16,336 nucleotides of DNA from DATDCV01 sp036524155 (GTDB lineage Bacteria > Verrucomicrobiota > Verrucomicrobiia > Limisphaerales > UBA8199). Shown here in pieces: positions 7,701 to 14,243 of this stretch; within the stretch, counting starts at the first letter, position 1, and each line of letters begins with the position of its first letter. The notes beneath the pieces were generated by a model that was given only the letters and a program-made list of their open reading frames with translations, had not been told where the DNA came from and searched no databases. The position numbers were made by a program, and so were the translations under genes. Location of the stretch: contig DATDCV010000477.1 of NCBI GenBank assembly GCA_036524155.1, positions 1 to 16,336 of the forward strand, in the 5' to 3' direction.

Positions 7701-8796
7701 CCACTGCCAGGACAACAATGGCCGCCGCCAAGCCAGCCAACGCGGGCTTGCGGCGGCACCACCGCCACGTTTTCTCCGCGATGCCCGCGGGGCGCGTCCG
7801 GATCGGTTCGCCGCGCAAATACCTTTCGAGTTCATCCGCCAACTCCTGCGCCGATGCGAACCGCTTTGCGGGGTCTTTCTCAAGGCACTTCAGGCAGAGG
7901 GTCTCAAGATCGCGGGGAATTCCGGCGTCCAGAGTACGTGGGGGGACCGGGTCCTCGTCGCGAATCTTCAGCAGGGTGGTCTGCAGCGAATCGGCCAGAA
8001 ATGGCGGCCGACCAGTAAGCATTTCGTACAGAATAGTGCCCAGCGAGAAGATGTCGCTGGCCGGCCCGGCGCGGTGGTGTTGCCCGGCCGCCAACTCCGG
8101 CGCCATGTGGTTGGGCGAACCCATCACCTGCCCGGTCAAAGTGAGATCCGACTGCTCGCCTACGCGCTTGGCCAGGCCGAAATCCGTGATCCGCACCTCA
8201 TCGGTCGCCAGGTCGATGAGAATGTTGGACGGCTTAAGGTCGCGGTGGATGATGCCCTGTTGGTGGGCATAGTGGACGGCTGCCGCCACCGCGCGAACAT
8301 AAGTCGCCGCCTGGCGGGAGGGAAGCGACCGCTCGCGCACGATCCGCGCCAGATCTCTTCCTTGCACATAATCCATCGAGAAGAACGGCTGGCCTTCCAC
8401 CTCGCCGACTTCGTGGATGGCGACAATGTTGGGGTGGCGGAGGCGCGCGGCCGATTGCGCTTCCCGCTTGAACCTTTCCACCACCTCGTCGCTGGCGCGT
8501 TGTCCCAGCAGGAGCATTTTGATCGCCACCGTCCGATCCAGCTTTACCTGCCGGGCCTTGTAGATGACGCCCATCCCGCCGTAAGCCACCTCTTCCAGCA
8601 GTTCGTAGTCGCCAAAACGCGATAGTGCCGCGGGCGTCGGCAGAGCTCTCGTCTCCACGGCTTCTTCTTCGCTCGGCAGTGGCAGGTTGGGCTCCGGCCC
8701 GAGCACCGACAGCAGCATGCACCGGGGGCAAAGCCCCGCCAGGGTGTCCGACCCCAGCAGGACACCGCATCGGCTGCATACGCGAGGCGCAGGCAT
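4798..8796 (-). CDS. Zinc-ribbon Ser/Thr protein kinase with transmembrane helix, two WD40 propellers and C-terminal beta domain
   Basis: A 1332-residue Hanks-type kinase. Order of parts: a zinc ribbon with CxxC pairs Cys7/Cys10 and Cys23/Cys26; a kinase domain at about 64-330 with glycine loop 'YGGMGVIY', Lys93 (VAIK), Glu112, His184-Arg-Asp186 in 'HRDLKPSN' and Asp205-Phe-Gly; one membrane helix at about 351-373 after a basic 'RWCRRKP'; WD40 repeats at about 445-1075; and a C-terminal domain at about 1155-1332. I count about 14 WD40-like repeats ('FSPDG.RL...', ending in D, W, S or Q), enough for two seven-bladed propellers. The kinase is cytoplasmic, and the propellers should lie on the far side of the membrane as sensor or docking surface. 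The last domain ('RLHLLHGT', 'WENPRPEV', 'LTDSAPFFLGITVE') looks like a beta domain found on other Verrucomicrobial signalling proteins. All catalytic residues are present. The ATG at 8796 follows AGGGG at a good spacing. The downstream sigma factor is its likely target. Confidence 0.93.
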   Translation of the reverse strand: MPAPRVCSRCGVLLGSDTLAGLCPRCMLLSVLGPEPNLPLPSEEEAVETRALPTPAALSRFGDYELLEEVAYGGMGVIYKARQVKLDRTVAIKMLLLGQRASDEVVERFKREAQSAARLRHPNIVAIHEVGEVEGQPFFSMDYVQGRDLARIVRERSLPSRQAATYVRAVAAAVHYAHQQGIIHRDLKPSNILIDLATDEVRITDFGLAKRVGEQSDLTLTGQVMGSPNHMAPELAAGQHHRAGPASDIFSLGTILYEMLTGRPPFLADSLQTTLLKIRDEDPVPPRTLDAGIPRDLETLCLKCLEKDPAKRFASAQELADELERYLRGEPIRTRPAGIAEKTWRWCRRKPALAGLAAAIVVLAVVSTVAAIELGLARQRQEREQYYANIGLAKQHIEVGNIDLALELLLRCPARYRHWEWGHLLYLCHQDIRTIPAHTNVLSLENARFNMYGDSLTKIEFSTDSRSLVTVGGDGTAKVWDVADGRELFACGGFSNRVEVVSFSPDATRLATVEGTNAKTRDARSGDVLLEFRGLSGAAVNLAWAPDGQRLAVAMHDGRVQVRDPVDGGVVVEIPGASGPLAGLFFTPDGQRLVRSEPLRCVAFDPASGRELDSFALRPEEGVEMVPDPFMIRFVSRTRPGLVTLHEKDGSSRPLERLGWDKIALFSPDGRRFVIGGDQDTPTVWEATKRRPLFTIPDSVCAADFSPDGKRLVTAGNKSVAHVWDIDTQQEVRALRGHERIVQLVVFSPDGRLVATGDRDGIVKLWSATGGREYIVPGGFPNGTSISRDGERFTIGPVLGGMKVYDSRSGRQLLQINIDSDNMNAACFSPDGARLVTSSELRQPRVWEVETGQCLFTLEGHTRAVLNGVGYSPDGRRIATGSFDKTARLWDAQTGRPLQVLAGHSNWVEIVHFSPNSRLLATCGQGDSRLLLWDVGSGRCLRRIAAHQGSCLFTRFCPDGTQVASAGVDNTIRFWDVESGSLRKELRLRGCGFVFRLSPDGKRLFAWTAKHGWAGTDIPAFEIWDVETGRQIVTLSGHQRIGLNVDISADGKQVLTSASFDIVRQWQVFPWQEADYPGPRRIPFAERVRHYAERYWSERLAAEATVLTNPTPVRVVEIPFDRARIPPRDPRASPRLLDLTRYYTAPLDWPSIQSLAYEADDDFRNLPAGVGKYGGMDFDVRGVIHLRPARMMTERLPVRVDGLLVGQKVQRLHLLHGTAYRERDGIVVAALVWNFADGTRHESEIVYGRHVRSRWVGHDPVNVTPGGRVAWEGTNPAATDYRDIFPGGEPGKEVRLYLSSWENPRPEVAVTSLDLVSRLTDSAPFFLGITVE

Positions 8797-8820
8797 GACT
8801 CAACCCCTGATACGGGATTC
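8797..8820 (-). promoter_or_regulatory. Motif copy A: AATCCCGTAT...GGG.TGA in front of the kinase
   Basis: Read on the minus strand, AATCCCGTATCAGGGGTTGA ends four bases before the kinase ATG and contains its AGGGG ribosome site. A nearly identical sequence lies in inverted orientation at 8988-9010. The first 10 bases are identical and 16 of 20 match overall. It may be a shared regulatory site, a promoter element or part of a repeat; the ribosome-site part could match partly by chance. Confidence 0.35.
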
Positions 8821-8861
8821 GCGGACGAAGGTTACCGCAAAACGAAATGAATTCCCAGCCT

Positions 8862-8915
8862 GAAGGTAAGACGCGCACTGCGCTGCTCGGAAAAAGTAGT
8901 GCGCGCCCACCTTTC
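8862..8915. repeat. Degenerate hairpin related to the REP-like element downstream of the kinase
   Basis: GAAGGTAAGACGCGCACTGC (8862-8881) pairs imperfectly with GTAGTGCGCGCCCACCTTTC (8896-8915). The core CGCGCACT followed by CGCTGC also occurs in the perfect hairpin at 4677-4764, so this is probably an older, decayed member of the same family. It lies in the 365-base divergent region between the kinase and the FG-GAP gene, the rest of which holds only the two motif copies described separately. Confidence 0.5.
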
Positions 8916-8987
8916 GCGGCGGCGATACGGGCCGATTGCGGCCGAGCGAAGAATGGTCGGCAAAATATCATGTAACCTCCATTCCCC

Positions 8988-9010
8988 AATCCCGTATAGA
9001 GGGCTGAAAG
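8988..9010 (+). promoter_or_regulatory. Motif copy B: AATCCCGTAT...GGG.TGA upstream of the FG-GAP gene
   Basis: AATCCCGTATAGAGGGCTGA on the plus strand is the inverted partner of the motif before the kinase. It contains TATAGA, which could act as a -10 box, about 155 bases before the chosen start of the FG-GAP gene. A tiny 23-codon frame follows it (9019-9090), but nothing supports that frame as a gene. Confidence 0.35.
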
Positions 9011-9161
9011 ACCGACTTATGACGCGCATCAATTCCAACAAAGCGGGCGGACTGCGGCAACCGCCCCGTTCGGTTCGTTTGCTGAATTGAACCTTGGATT
9101 AACAGCGGAAGACCAACAGAGACAGCAACTAACAACCAAAAAGCTGTTCGACTGGACCACC

Positions 9162-10916
9162 ATGAAAACAAAAACCTATCTCCTCCTCAATATGAAAACC
9201 AAGTCACACAATCCGCGTCCCAATAACACCAAACTCTGCACAGTCCTGGTCGGGATGCTCCTGGCCGCCGCGGGCACCGGCTTTGGCCAGGACTCAACTT
9301 TTACGAGAATAACCACCGGGCAAGTGGTCACCGACGTGGAGATTTCGGGGAGCGGTTGCTGGTGGGATTACGACAATGACAACTTCCCTGATCTCTTTGT
9401 CGCGCGGATGGACAGGAGTAGCCCTGTCCCCAATACCCTGTATCACAACAATGGGGATGGCACCTTCAGCAGGGTGACTACGAATGCGATTACTACCACG
9501 ACGGGGGCATACTCCGTGGGGTCGGTCGGTGACCTCGACAACGACGGTTTCCTAGACCTGGTTGTGGCTGATTGGAATGACACTGAGGATCTCTTTCACA
9601 ACGATGGCTCGGGCCGGTTCACCCGCCTCTCTTCCGCACAGTCTGGTCTCAGCGACTCTGATGGCTCCGATGGCGCGGCATGGGTGGACTACGATACCGA
9701 CGGCTTTCTCGACCTCTTTACCCCGAACTTCGGCGGTGCCCACTGCCTCTATCGCAACCGGGGGGACGGGATGCTCATCAAGATGACTAGCGGACAAGTG
9801 GGGAGTATCGTCGCCGATGTGGTGCCGGGGTGGAAGTGTAGCTGGGCGGACTGTGATAATGACGGCTATCCGGATGTTTGGCTTGACAACGGGGAAGGCC
9901 CGAACTGTCTCCACCACAACAACGGCGATGGCACATTCTCCCGCATTACCGCAGGCAGCGTGACCTCCGAAGGAAGTGCGAATGTGTCCGGGATTTGGGG
10001 CGACTACGACAATGACGGCCTACTGGACCTGTTCACGACGGGAGAGTATGTCCGCGTCAACTCGCTCCATCGCAACCTCGGAAACAACCTCTTCACGAAC
10101 GTCGCCATCAGCGCCGGGGTGGCGTGGCAGTGCGATGCGTTCTATGCGGCCTGGGGTGACTATGATAACGACGGATATTTGGATATCTTTGTTTCCAGAT
10201 ATTCGGGGACACCAAATGTTCTCTTCCGAAACAACGGTGATGGCACCTTTAGCAGCGTTGAGGTGGGCAGCCCACTAACCGACGGTGATCAACGACTCGG
10301 AACTGTTTGGGAAGATTACAATAATGACGGGTTCCTGGATCTGTTCATCGCGTGCGGTTGGGAAGGACCGTTACCCAATCTCCTCTACCTTAACAACGGC
10401 AATGGCAACAGTTGGCTGAGAGTTAAACTGGTTGGCATAGCCTCGAACCGCTCGGCGACAGGCGCCAAGGTGCGCGTTCGAGCGACGATCGGGGGGAGGA
10501 CCTTCTGGCAAATGCGAGAAGTCTCCGGGAACAACTGCGTGATGGGCGGACAGGGACTGATCCCCCACTTTGGTCTGGGCGACGCCACCACCGTTGACTT
10601 GGTGCGGGTCCAGTGGCCGTCGGGGATTGTGCAGACGCTGACGAATGTCGCGGCCAAGCAGATGCTCACCGTCAGCGAGCATCAGGAGTACGGCGGCGCC
10701 GTCCCGACCCTGAGCGCGCCCACCGTTCTCACGAACGGTGTGCAGCTCGCGATCACCGAGCCAGACGCCCTAGCAGTTTATGCCCTGGAAGCCTCCACGA
10801 ACCTGGTAACCTGGACCAAGCTGATGGCGCGCAAGAGCGGCGGGGGCACGTTTGCCTATACCGACACCCGTAGCGCGGATTATCCGCGCCGCTTCTATCG
10901 CGTGGTGGTGCCGTGA
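9162..10916 (+). CDS. Exported FG-GAP/VCBS repeat protein with ASPIC/UnbV domain
   Basis: A 584-residue exported protein of the CRTAC1/ASPIC-UnbV type, expected to form a calcium-binding seven-bladed beta-propeller. A hydrophobic signal ('LCTVLVGMLLAAAGTGFG', about 25-42) precedes the likely cleavage site. Seven DxDxD-type loops are seen, starting at residues 69, 124, 176, 230, 281, 333 and 385, each followed by 'G(F/Y/L)xDLF'-like sequence. ASPIC/UnbV features follow: 'SWLRVKLVG', 'SATGAKVRV', 'PHFGLGDATTVDLVRVQWPSG' in part, and 'TLTNVAAKQ' (about 417-505). The final 65 residues ('LEASTNLVTW...PRRFYRVVV') match a C-terminal module seen on many Verrucomicrobial exported proteins. Function is probably surface binding; no catalytic residues are apparent. 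Start choice is uncertain: ATG 9162 is used, ATG 9192 gives a more standard signal peptide, and a TTG at 9087 is unlikely. It diverges from the kinase gene. Confidence 0.87.
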   Translation: MKTKTYLLLNMKTKSHNPRPNNTKLCTVLVGMLLAAAGTGFGQDSTFTRITTGQVVTDVEISGSGCWWDYDNDNFPDLFVARMDRSSPVPNTLYHNNGDGTFSRVTTNAITTTTGAYSVGSVGDLDNDGFLDLVVADWNDTEDLFHNDGSGRFTRLSSAQSGLSDSDGSDGAAWVDYDTDGFLDLFTPNFGGAHCLYRNRGDGMLIKMTSGQVGSIVADVVPGWKCSWADCDNDGYPDVWLDNGEGPNCLHHNNGDGTFSRITAGSVTSEGSANVSGIWGDYDNDGLLDLFTTGEYVRVNSLHRNLGNNLFTNVAISAGVAWQCDAFYAAWGDYDNDGYLDIFVSRYSGTPNVLFRNNGDGTFSSVEVGSPLTDGDQRLGTVWEDYNNDGFLDLFIACGWEGPLPNLLYLNNGNGNSWLRVKLVGIASNRSATGAKVRVRATIGGRTFWQMREVSGNNCVMGGQGLIPHFGLGDATTVDLVRVQWPSGIVQTLTNVAAKQMLTVSEHQEYGGAVPTLSAPTVLTNGVQLAITEPDALAVYALEASTNLVTWTKLMARKSGGGTFAYTDTRSADYPRRFYRVVVP

Positions 10917-10987
10917 GCGCTCTGCCGTTCAATTGAGAGTGAAAGCTGTTTGCAGTTCCTGGCTCGAACGATGGTCTTGGGTGTGGG

Positions 10988-11023
10988 CGCACCGGCTCGA
11001 GGGTATCAGGGCAGGCCGGTGCG
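10988..11023. terminator. 9-bp stem hairpin downstream of the FG-GAP gene
   Basis: CGCACCGGC (10988-10996) and GCCGGTGCG (11015-11023) are perfect inverted arms around an 18-base loop, about 70 bases after the FG-GAP stop. A small GGGG-AA-CCCC stem follows. No T-run is present, so this is a possible but unproven transcription end. The rest of 10917-11099 shows nothing else recognisable. Confidence 0.3.
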
Positions 11024-11099
11024 AGGGGAACCCCGCGACATACCTCGCAGGAAAGCCAGGCTGCCTCGGGATATGGGGAGCTTAAACATGAAGAGCCCC

Positions 11100-11170
11100 T
11101 TTCCACGGAAGGCCGCGAAGGAAACGAAAAGAAGAAGAAGTCTTCGTTCTCTTTGCTGTCTTCTGTGAAA
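11100..11170. repeat. Imperfect inverted repeat of dispersed 'TTTCACAGAAGACAGC' type
   Basis: The left arm begins TTTCCACGGAAGGCCGCGAA and the right arm, read in reverse complement, begins TTTCACAGAAGACAGCAAAG; both end in AACGAA. The arms of 28-29 bases match with several differences around an A/G-rich centre (AAAGAAGAAGAAG). This purine-rich, low-complexity style (CACAGAGGACACAGAG-like) is typical of dispersed noncoding repeats in many environmental bacteria. Short frames crossing it are not genes. Confidence 0.5.
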
Positions 11171-11224
11171 TTCCGGTTTGTGACTTGAAGCGCACTGCGC
11201 GGCGAATCAGGAAGACAAGAGCGA

Positions 11225-11305
11225 CGACAATCGCCGAAAACACGGGAAGAAGAGCCTCTTCCGCGCATTCCATGGTGTTCCGCGGTTCCGTCGTCCACAA
11301 TCGCT
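11225..11305. repeat. Second degenerate inverted repeat (GCGGAACACC / CGAAAACACGG type)
   Basis: The centre is GAAGAGCCTCTTC (11249-11261), a 6-bp stem around one base. It is flanked by CGCCGAAAACACGGGAAG on the left and, in reverse complement, CCGCGGAACACCATGGAATG on the right, which are loosely alike. It follows the previous repeat and fills most of the remaining gene-free stretch before 11384. It is probably a decayed noncoding repeat. A minus-strand frame through it (11082-11348) contains one hydrophobic run but has no support as a gene. Confidence 0.35.
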
Positions 11306-11383
11306 GTTCATGCATTCGGACGCCGCCGGGCCACGGTCCCGGCCTCATTGCATTCCGCGAGCGAGTAGTTTACATAAGCCCCC

Positions 11384-12322
11384 GTGACTCTCACCCGGCA
11401 ACAACTGGCTGACCACGCTGCTTCGCTGGCGATTCAGGGCGTTTACATCGGCACGTCCTCCTGGAAATACCCAGGCTGGTGCGGAATGCTCTACGACCGC
11501 AGCCGCTACGAATACCGGGGCAAGTTTGCCGAAACCAGGTTTAACCGGGACTGTCTCGCGGAATATGCGGAGGTGTTCAAGACCGTTTGCGTCGATGCCG
11601 CCTACTACAATTTTCCGAGTCGGCAGTACCTGGAAGGGATGGCAAACCAGGTACCGGAGGATTTCCTGTTTGGCCTGAAAGTGACGGATGCCATCACGAT
11701 CAAGAAATTCCCCAACCTGAATCGGTTCGGGGACCGCGCCGGAAAGCCGAACGAAAACTTCCTGAACGCGGAGCTGTTTGCGAAGGCTTTCCTCGCACCG
11801 TGTGAATCCATCCGGTCTAACGTCGGCCTGCTGATGTTCGAGTTCTCGCGGTTCTGGCCGGTCGATTATCAGCATGGTCGCGATTTCTTGGCCGACCTCG
11901 ACCGGTTCCTGGGGCGACTTCCCAAGGGCTGGCCCTACGGCGTCGAGATGCGGAACCGGAACTGGCTCAAGCCTGAATACTTCGACTGCTTGAACCGCCA
12001 CCAGGTCGCGCACGTGTTCAATTCCTGGGAAGCGATGCCCCCGGTCTCCGAGCAAATGGCGCTCCCGGGCAGCCGCACTCACTCCGATCTTCTGGCCGCC
12101 CGGTTCCTGCTCAAACCGGGCCGGAAGTACGAGGACGCGGTCAAGACTTTTCAGCCCTACGACAGCGTCAAAGAGGAAAACCCCGAAGCCCGCGCTGCCG
12201 GCCGGGCATTGATCGCCGAAGGCAAGAAAGCCGGACCTAAACGGCGGACTTTTGTCTTCGTTAACAACCGCCTGGAAGGAAACGCGCTGGGCACCATCGC
12301 CGCCATGCTCGGGGAAAGTTGA
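11384..12322 (+). CDS. DUF72 family protein (YecE-like)
   Basis: A 312-residue protein of the DUF72/YecE family, a TIM-barrel-like fold present in many bacteria and without an agreed function. Family landmarks are 'GVYIGTSSWKYPGW' (19-32), 'YAEVFKTVCVDAAYYNFPS' with the typical Tyr-x-x-Phe (about 61-79), 'FLFGLKVTDAITIKKF', 'LLMFEFSRFW' and 'YGVEMRNRNWL'. The C-terminal 'TFVFVNNRLEGNALGTIAAM' matches the usual ending 'YVFFNNHxxGxAxxNA' in a diverged form. The GTG at 11384 is the first start that includes the full first strand. No membrane segment or signal peptide is seen. It stands alone, with 190 bases before the TolC-type gene in which nothing was identified. The frame is intact. Confidence 0.85.
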   Translation: MTLTRQQLADHAASLAIQGVYIGTSSWKYPGWCGMLYDRSRYEYRGKFAETRFNRDCLAEYAEVFKTVCVDAAYYNFPSRQYLEGMANQVPEDFLFGLKVTDAITIKKFPNLNRFGDRAGKPNENFLNAELFAKAFLAPCESIRSNVGLLMFEFSRFWPVDYQHGRDFLADLDRFLGRLPKGWPYGVEMRNRNWLKPEYFDCLNRHQVAHVFNSWEAMPPVSEQMALPGSRTHSDLLAARFLLKPGRKYEDAVKTFQPYDSVKEENPEARAAGRALIAEGKKAGPKRRTFVFVNNRLEGNALGTIAAMLGES

Positions 12323-12513
12323 GCGGGCTGCTTCCGGTTCCTGGGCATTGCGTTTATATTCGGGATGTGCGCCCTGTCACCGCAGACCACCGGGAAGGCC
12401 ACGATCGACCACAGAAAAAGGAGTATCGGCACCCGGCGGAAAATGCTACACACCAGGTTTGACGGAGCCACCGACGCACATCGGCAAACAGCTAAAAGGT
12501 CGAGTGAGATTTT

Positions 12514-14028
12514 ATGAGATCGAGCCATATCAATGCATTCGGTGCGGGCGCGCGGACTTCAGTTCGCAGCAGCGTCCGCCAACACGGGGCTTCAGCACTC
12601 CAGACGCAACGATCGGTCGGGCATCGCTGCGGACTGAAGTCCGCGCGCCGACCGCGGTGGCCCGGCCGGGCTGCCGCCGGGTTGGCAGCTTTCGCGCTGG
12701 CACTTTGGGGAGATTGGCCGGCAACGGCGGCCGAGACTTCGACCAACGCGCGCCAGGCCTTTATTACCAGCCCGCTGTCGATGGCGGACGTCGTCAATCT
12801 CGCGCTGCAGCAAAACCCGGCCATTTTGCGCGCGAAGAAAGACCTCGAGGCCACACAGGGTGTCGTGGTGCAAACGCGGGCCGTGGTGGTGCCGAAAGTG
12901 GCGGTGACGGGCAGCTACGGCGCGGTGGACAAGAACGATATTGACACGTTCCAGGCGCCCGGCGTCACTTTCGGCAACAGCCAGAATTGGGCGACCCAGG
13001 TCAAACTAGTGCAATCGTTTTATGAAGGCGGGCGGCTCCTCTCATCGTTGCGGACCGCGCGGCTGCTAAAACAGCAGGCCCTTCTGAATTACCAGACCGC
13101 GGTAGCCGACGTGGTGCTGGCGGTGCAGGTGGTCTATTACGACGTGCTGCTGGCCGCCCAGCAAATCACCGTCGAAGAAGCCGCCGTGGAATTGCTGCGC
13201 CGTGAACTGACCGATACCACCCATCGCTTCGACGCCGGCACCGTGCCGCGTTTTAACGTGCTGCGCGCGGAGGTCGAGCTGGCGAACGAGCAGCCGCGGC
13301 TGATCGCGGCGCGCAACCGGTTCCGCATCGCGAAGAACAACCTCGCCAATCTGCTGGGCTTCAGCATTCCGCCGGAGACCTTCGAAGACATTCCGCTGAA
13401 GCTGGCGGGCAAGCTTGACGACGACCCGTACGACATCCAGTTGCCGCGGGCTATCCTTCTCGCGCTTGACCGCCGGCCCGAACTGGAGGCCTTGCGCAAA
13501 GGCCAGGCACTCCGCAAAGAGGACGTGATCTCCGCCAAGGCGGGCTATCTCCCCAGCCTGCAGGGCTACGCGGGCTACGATGCGCACAATTCAGTGCTGA
13601 CCCAGGATCTGACCGAGGATCGCCATGGCTGGATCGTGGGCGCGCAGTTGGTCTGGAACATCTTTGACGGCTTGCGGACGCGCGGACGCATCATGGAAAC
13701 GACGGCCAACTATGAGCGCGCCGGTATTGAGCTGGATGACGCCGCGCGACGGATCGAACTCGAGGTCCGGACCGCCTACTCGAACTTCATCGAGGCGCGC
13801 GAAGTCATCGAATCACAAAAGAAAGTCGTCGAGCAAGGCGAGGAGGCGCTTCGCCTGGCCCGGTCCCGTGCAGACGCCGGTACGGGGACCCAACTCGACG
13901 TGTTAAGCGCGCAAACGGCGCTGACGCAAGCGCGAACGACCCAAAACCAGGCGCTGCATGGATACGATGTGGCCCGCGCCAGGCTGCAGCGAGCCATGGG
14001 CGTCATCCTCCCTGACCAAAATGGATAA
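12514..14028 (+). CDS. TolC-family outer-membrane efflux channel
   Basis: A 504-residue outer-membrane factor that should form the trimeric exit duct of an RND, ABC or MFS efflux or secretion complex. Two OEP repeats (PF02321 type) are seen at about 90-280 and 300-500. They begin 'MADVVNLALQQNPAIL' and 'DIQLPRAILLALDRRPELEAL', with long helical stretches and 'GAQLVWNIFDGLRTRGRI' typical of the second beta strand. The export signal is 'GRAAAGLAAFALALWG' at about 51-66, cleaved near 'ATAAE'. It is preceded by about 45 residues that are unusually long and basic. Residues 12-46 are encoded by a palindromic repeat. ATG 12514 is the only ATG before the signal; a TTG at 12682 would cut into it. The partner pump and adaptor genes are not in the window. 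It overlaps the next gene by 8 bases. Confidence 0.9.
   Translation: MRSSHINAFGAGARTSVRSSVRQHGASALQTQRSVGHRCGLKSARRPRWPGRAAAGLAAFALALWGDWPATAAETSTNARQAFITSPLSMADVVNLALQQNPAILRAKKDLEATQGVVVQTRAVVVPKVAVTGSYGAVDKNDIDTFQAPGVTFGNSQNWATQVKLVQSFYEGGRLLSSLRTARLLKQQALLNYQTAVADVVLAVQVVYYDVLLAAQQITVEEAAVELLRRELTDTTHRFDAGTVPRFNVLRAEVELANEQPRLIAARNRFRIAKNNLANLLGFSIPPETFEDIPLKLAGKLDDDPYDIQLPRAILLALDRRPELEALRKGQALRKEDVISAKAGYLPSLQGYAGYDAHNSVLTQDLTEDRHGWIVGAQLVWNIFDGLRTRGRIMETTANYERAGIELDDAARRIELEVRTAYSNFIEAREVIESQKKVVEQGEEALRLARSRADAGTGTQLDVLSAQTALTQARTTQNQALHGYDVARARLQRAMGVILPDQNG
12547..12649. repeat. Palindromic repeat inside the 5' end of the TolC-type gene
   Basis: GGCGCGCGGACTTCAGTTCG, extended to GCAGC (12547-12570), is the reverse complement of 12626-12649 with one mismatch in 24 bases. 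The spacer is 55 bases. The core GGACTGAAGTCC is itself nearly palindromic. The element is 103 bases long and leaves the frame open. It looks like an interspersed palindrome of a different family from the one at 4677. Confidence 0.75.
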
Positions 14029-14197
14029 TTCATTCGATTCAACCGAACGAACCGCCGCGGACTTTGTGTTGTTCGCAATGGGCTTTCTGGGGTTCCTGCT
14101 GAGTGCGACCGGAATCGTAGTGGCCTCGCCCGTCACCGCGATAGGCGGCGGGTTACTGCTGGTGTTCGCCGTCGCGGCATTTGCATTCAGACGGTAG
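14021..14197 (+). CDS. Small membrane protein, 58 residues, two predicted helices
   Basis: The frame starts with ATG at 14021, inside the last codons of the TolC-type gene (8-base overlap ATGGATAA), and ends at 14197. The product begins with a short polar, acidic stretch (MDNSFDSTERTAAD) followed by two hydrophobic helices, 'FVLFAMGFLGFLLSATGIVV' and 'AIGGGLLLVFAVAAFAF', ending in RR. A longer frame from 13958 exists, but its extra residues overlap tolC and look non-native. The overlap suggests translational coupling to the channel gene, so it may be an accessory of that export system. I do not recognise the family. A similar small hydrophobic frame could arise by chance, but the good composition and tight overlap favour a real gene. 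Confidence 0.55.
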   Translation: MDNSFDSTERTAADFVLFAMGFLGFLLSATGIVVASPVTAIGGGLLLVFAVAAFAFRR

Positions 14198-14198
14198 G

Positions 14199-14211
14199 CC
14201 GGTGTCACCGG
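14199..14211. terminator. Short palindrome between convergent genes
   Basis: CCGGTGTCACCGG is a 6-bp perfect palindrome around one base, placed just after the small membrane gene and before the end of the convergent glycosyltransferase gene. It may help end transcription from either side, but it lacks a T-run and is very short. Confidence 0.2.
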
Positions 14212-14243
14212 ACCGAATTCGACGGGTCCGCGCACGAAGCTGA

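Noticed and set aside
7114..8625. Long plus-strand open frame of 503 codons opposite the kinase
   Set aside because: It is antisense to a kinase with complete motifs. The translation is rich in Arg, Gln and His and has no recognisable domain, as expected for an antisense frame in high-GC DNA.
9019..9090. 23-codon frame after motif copy B
   Set aside because: It is very short and has no hydrophobic or conserved pattern; it was considered as a leader peptide but is unsupported.
11082..11348. Minus-strand 88-codon frame with one hydrophobic stretch in the gene-free region
   Set aside because: It runs through two degenerate inverted repeats and has no ribosome site; the hydrophobic run probably comes from the repeat sequence.
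11345..12082. Minus-strand open frame of 245 codons opposite the DUF72 gene
   Set aside because: It is a shadow of a recognised family, with no domain, and its start lies inside that gene.
12252..12944. Plus-strand open frame of 230 codons bridging the DUF72 end and the TolC start
   Set aside because: It spans two real genes in another frame and crosses the palindromic repeat; the translation has no protein-like pattern.
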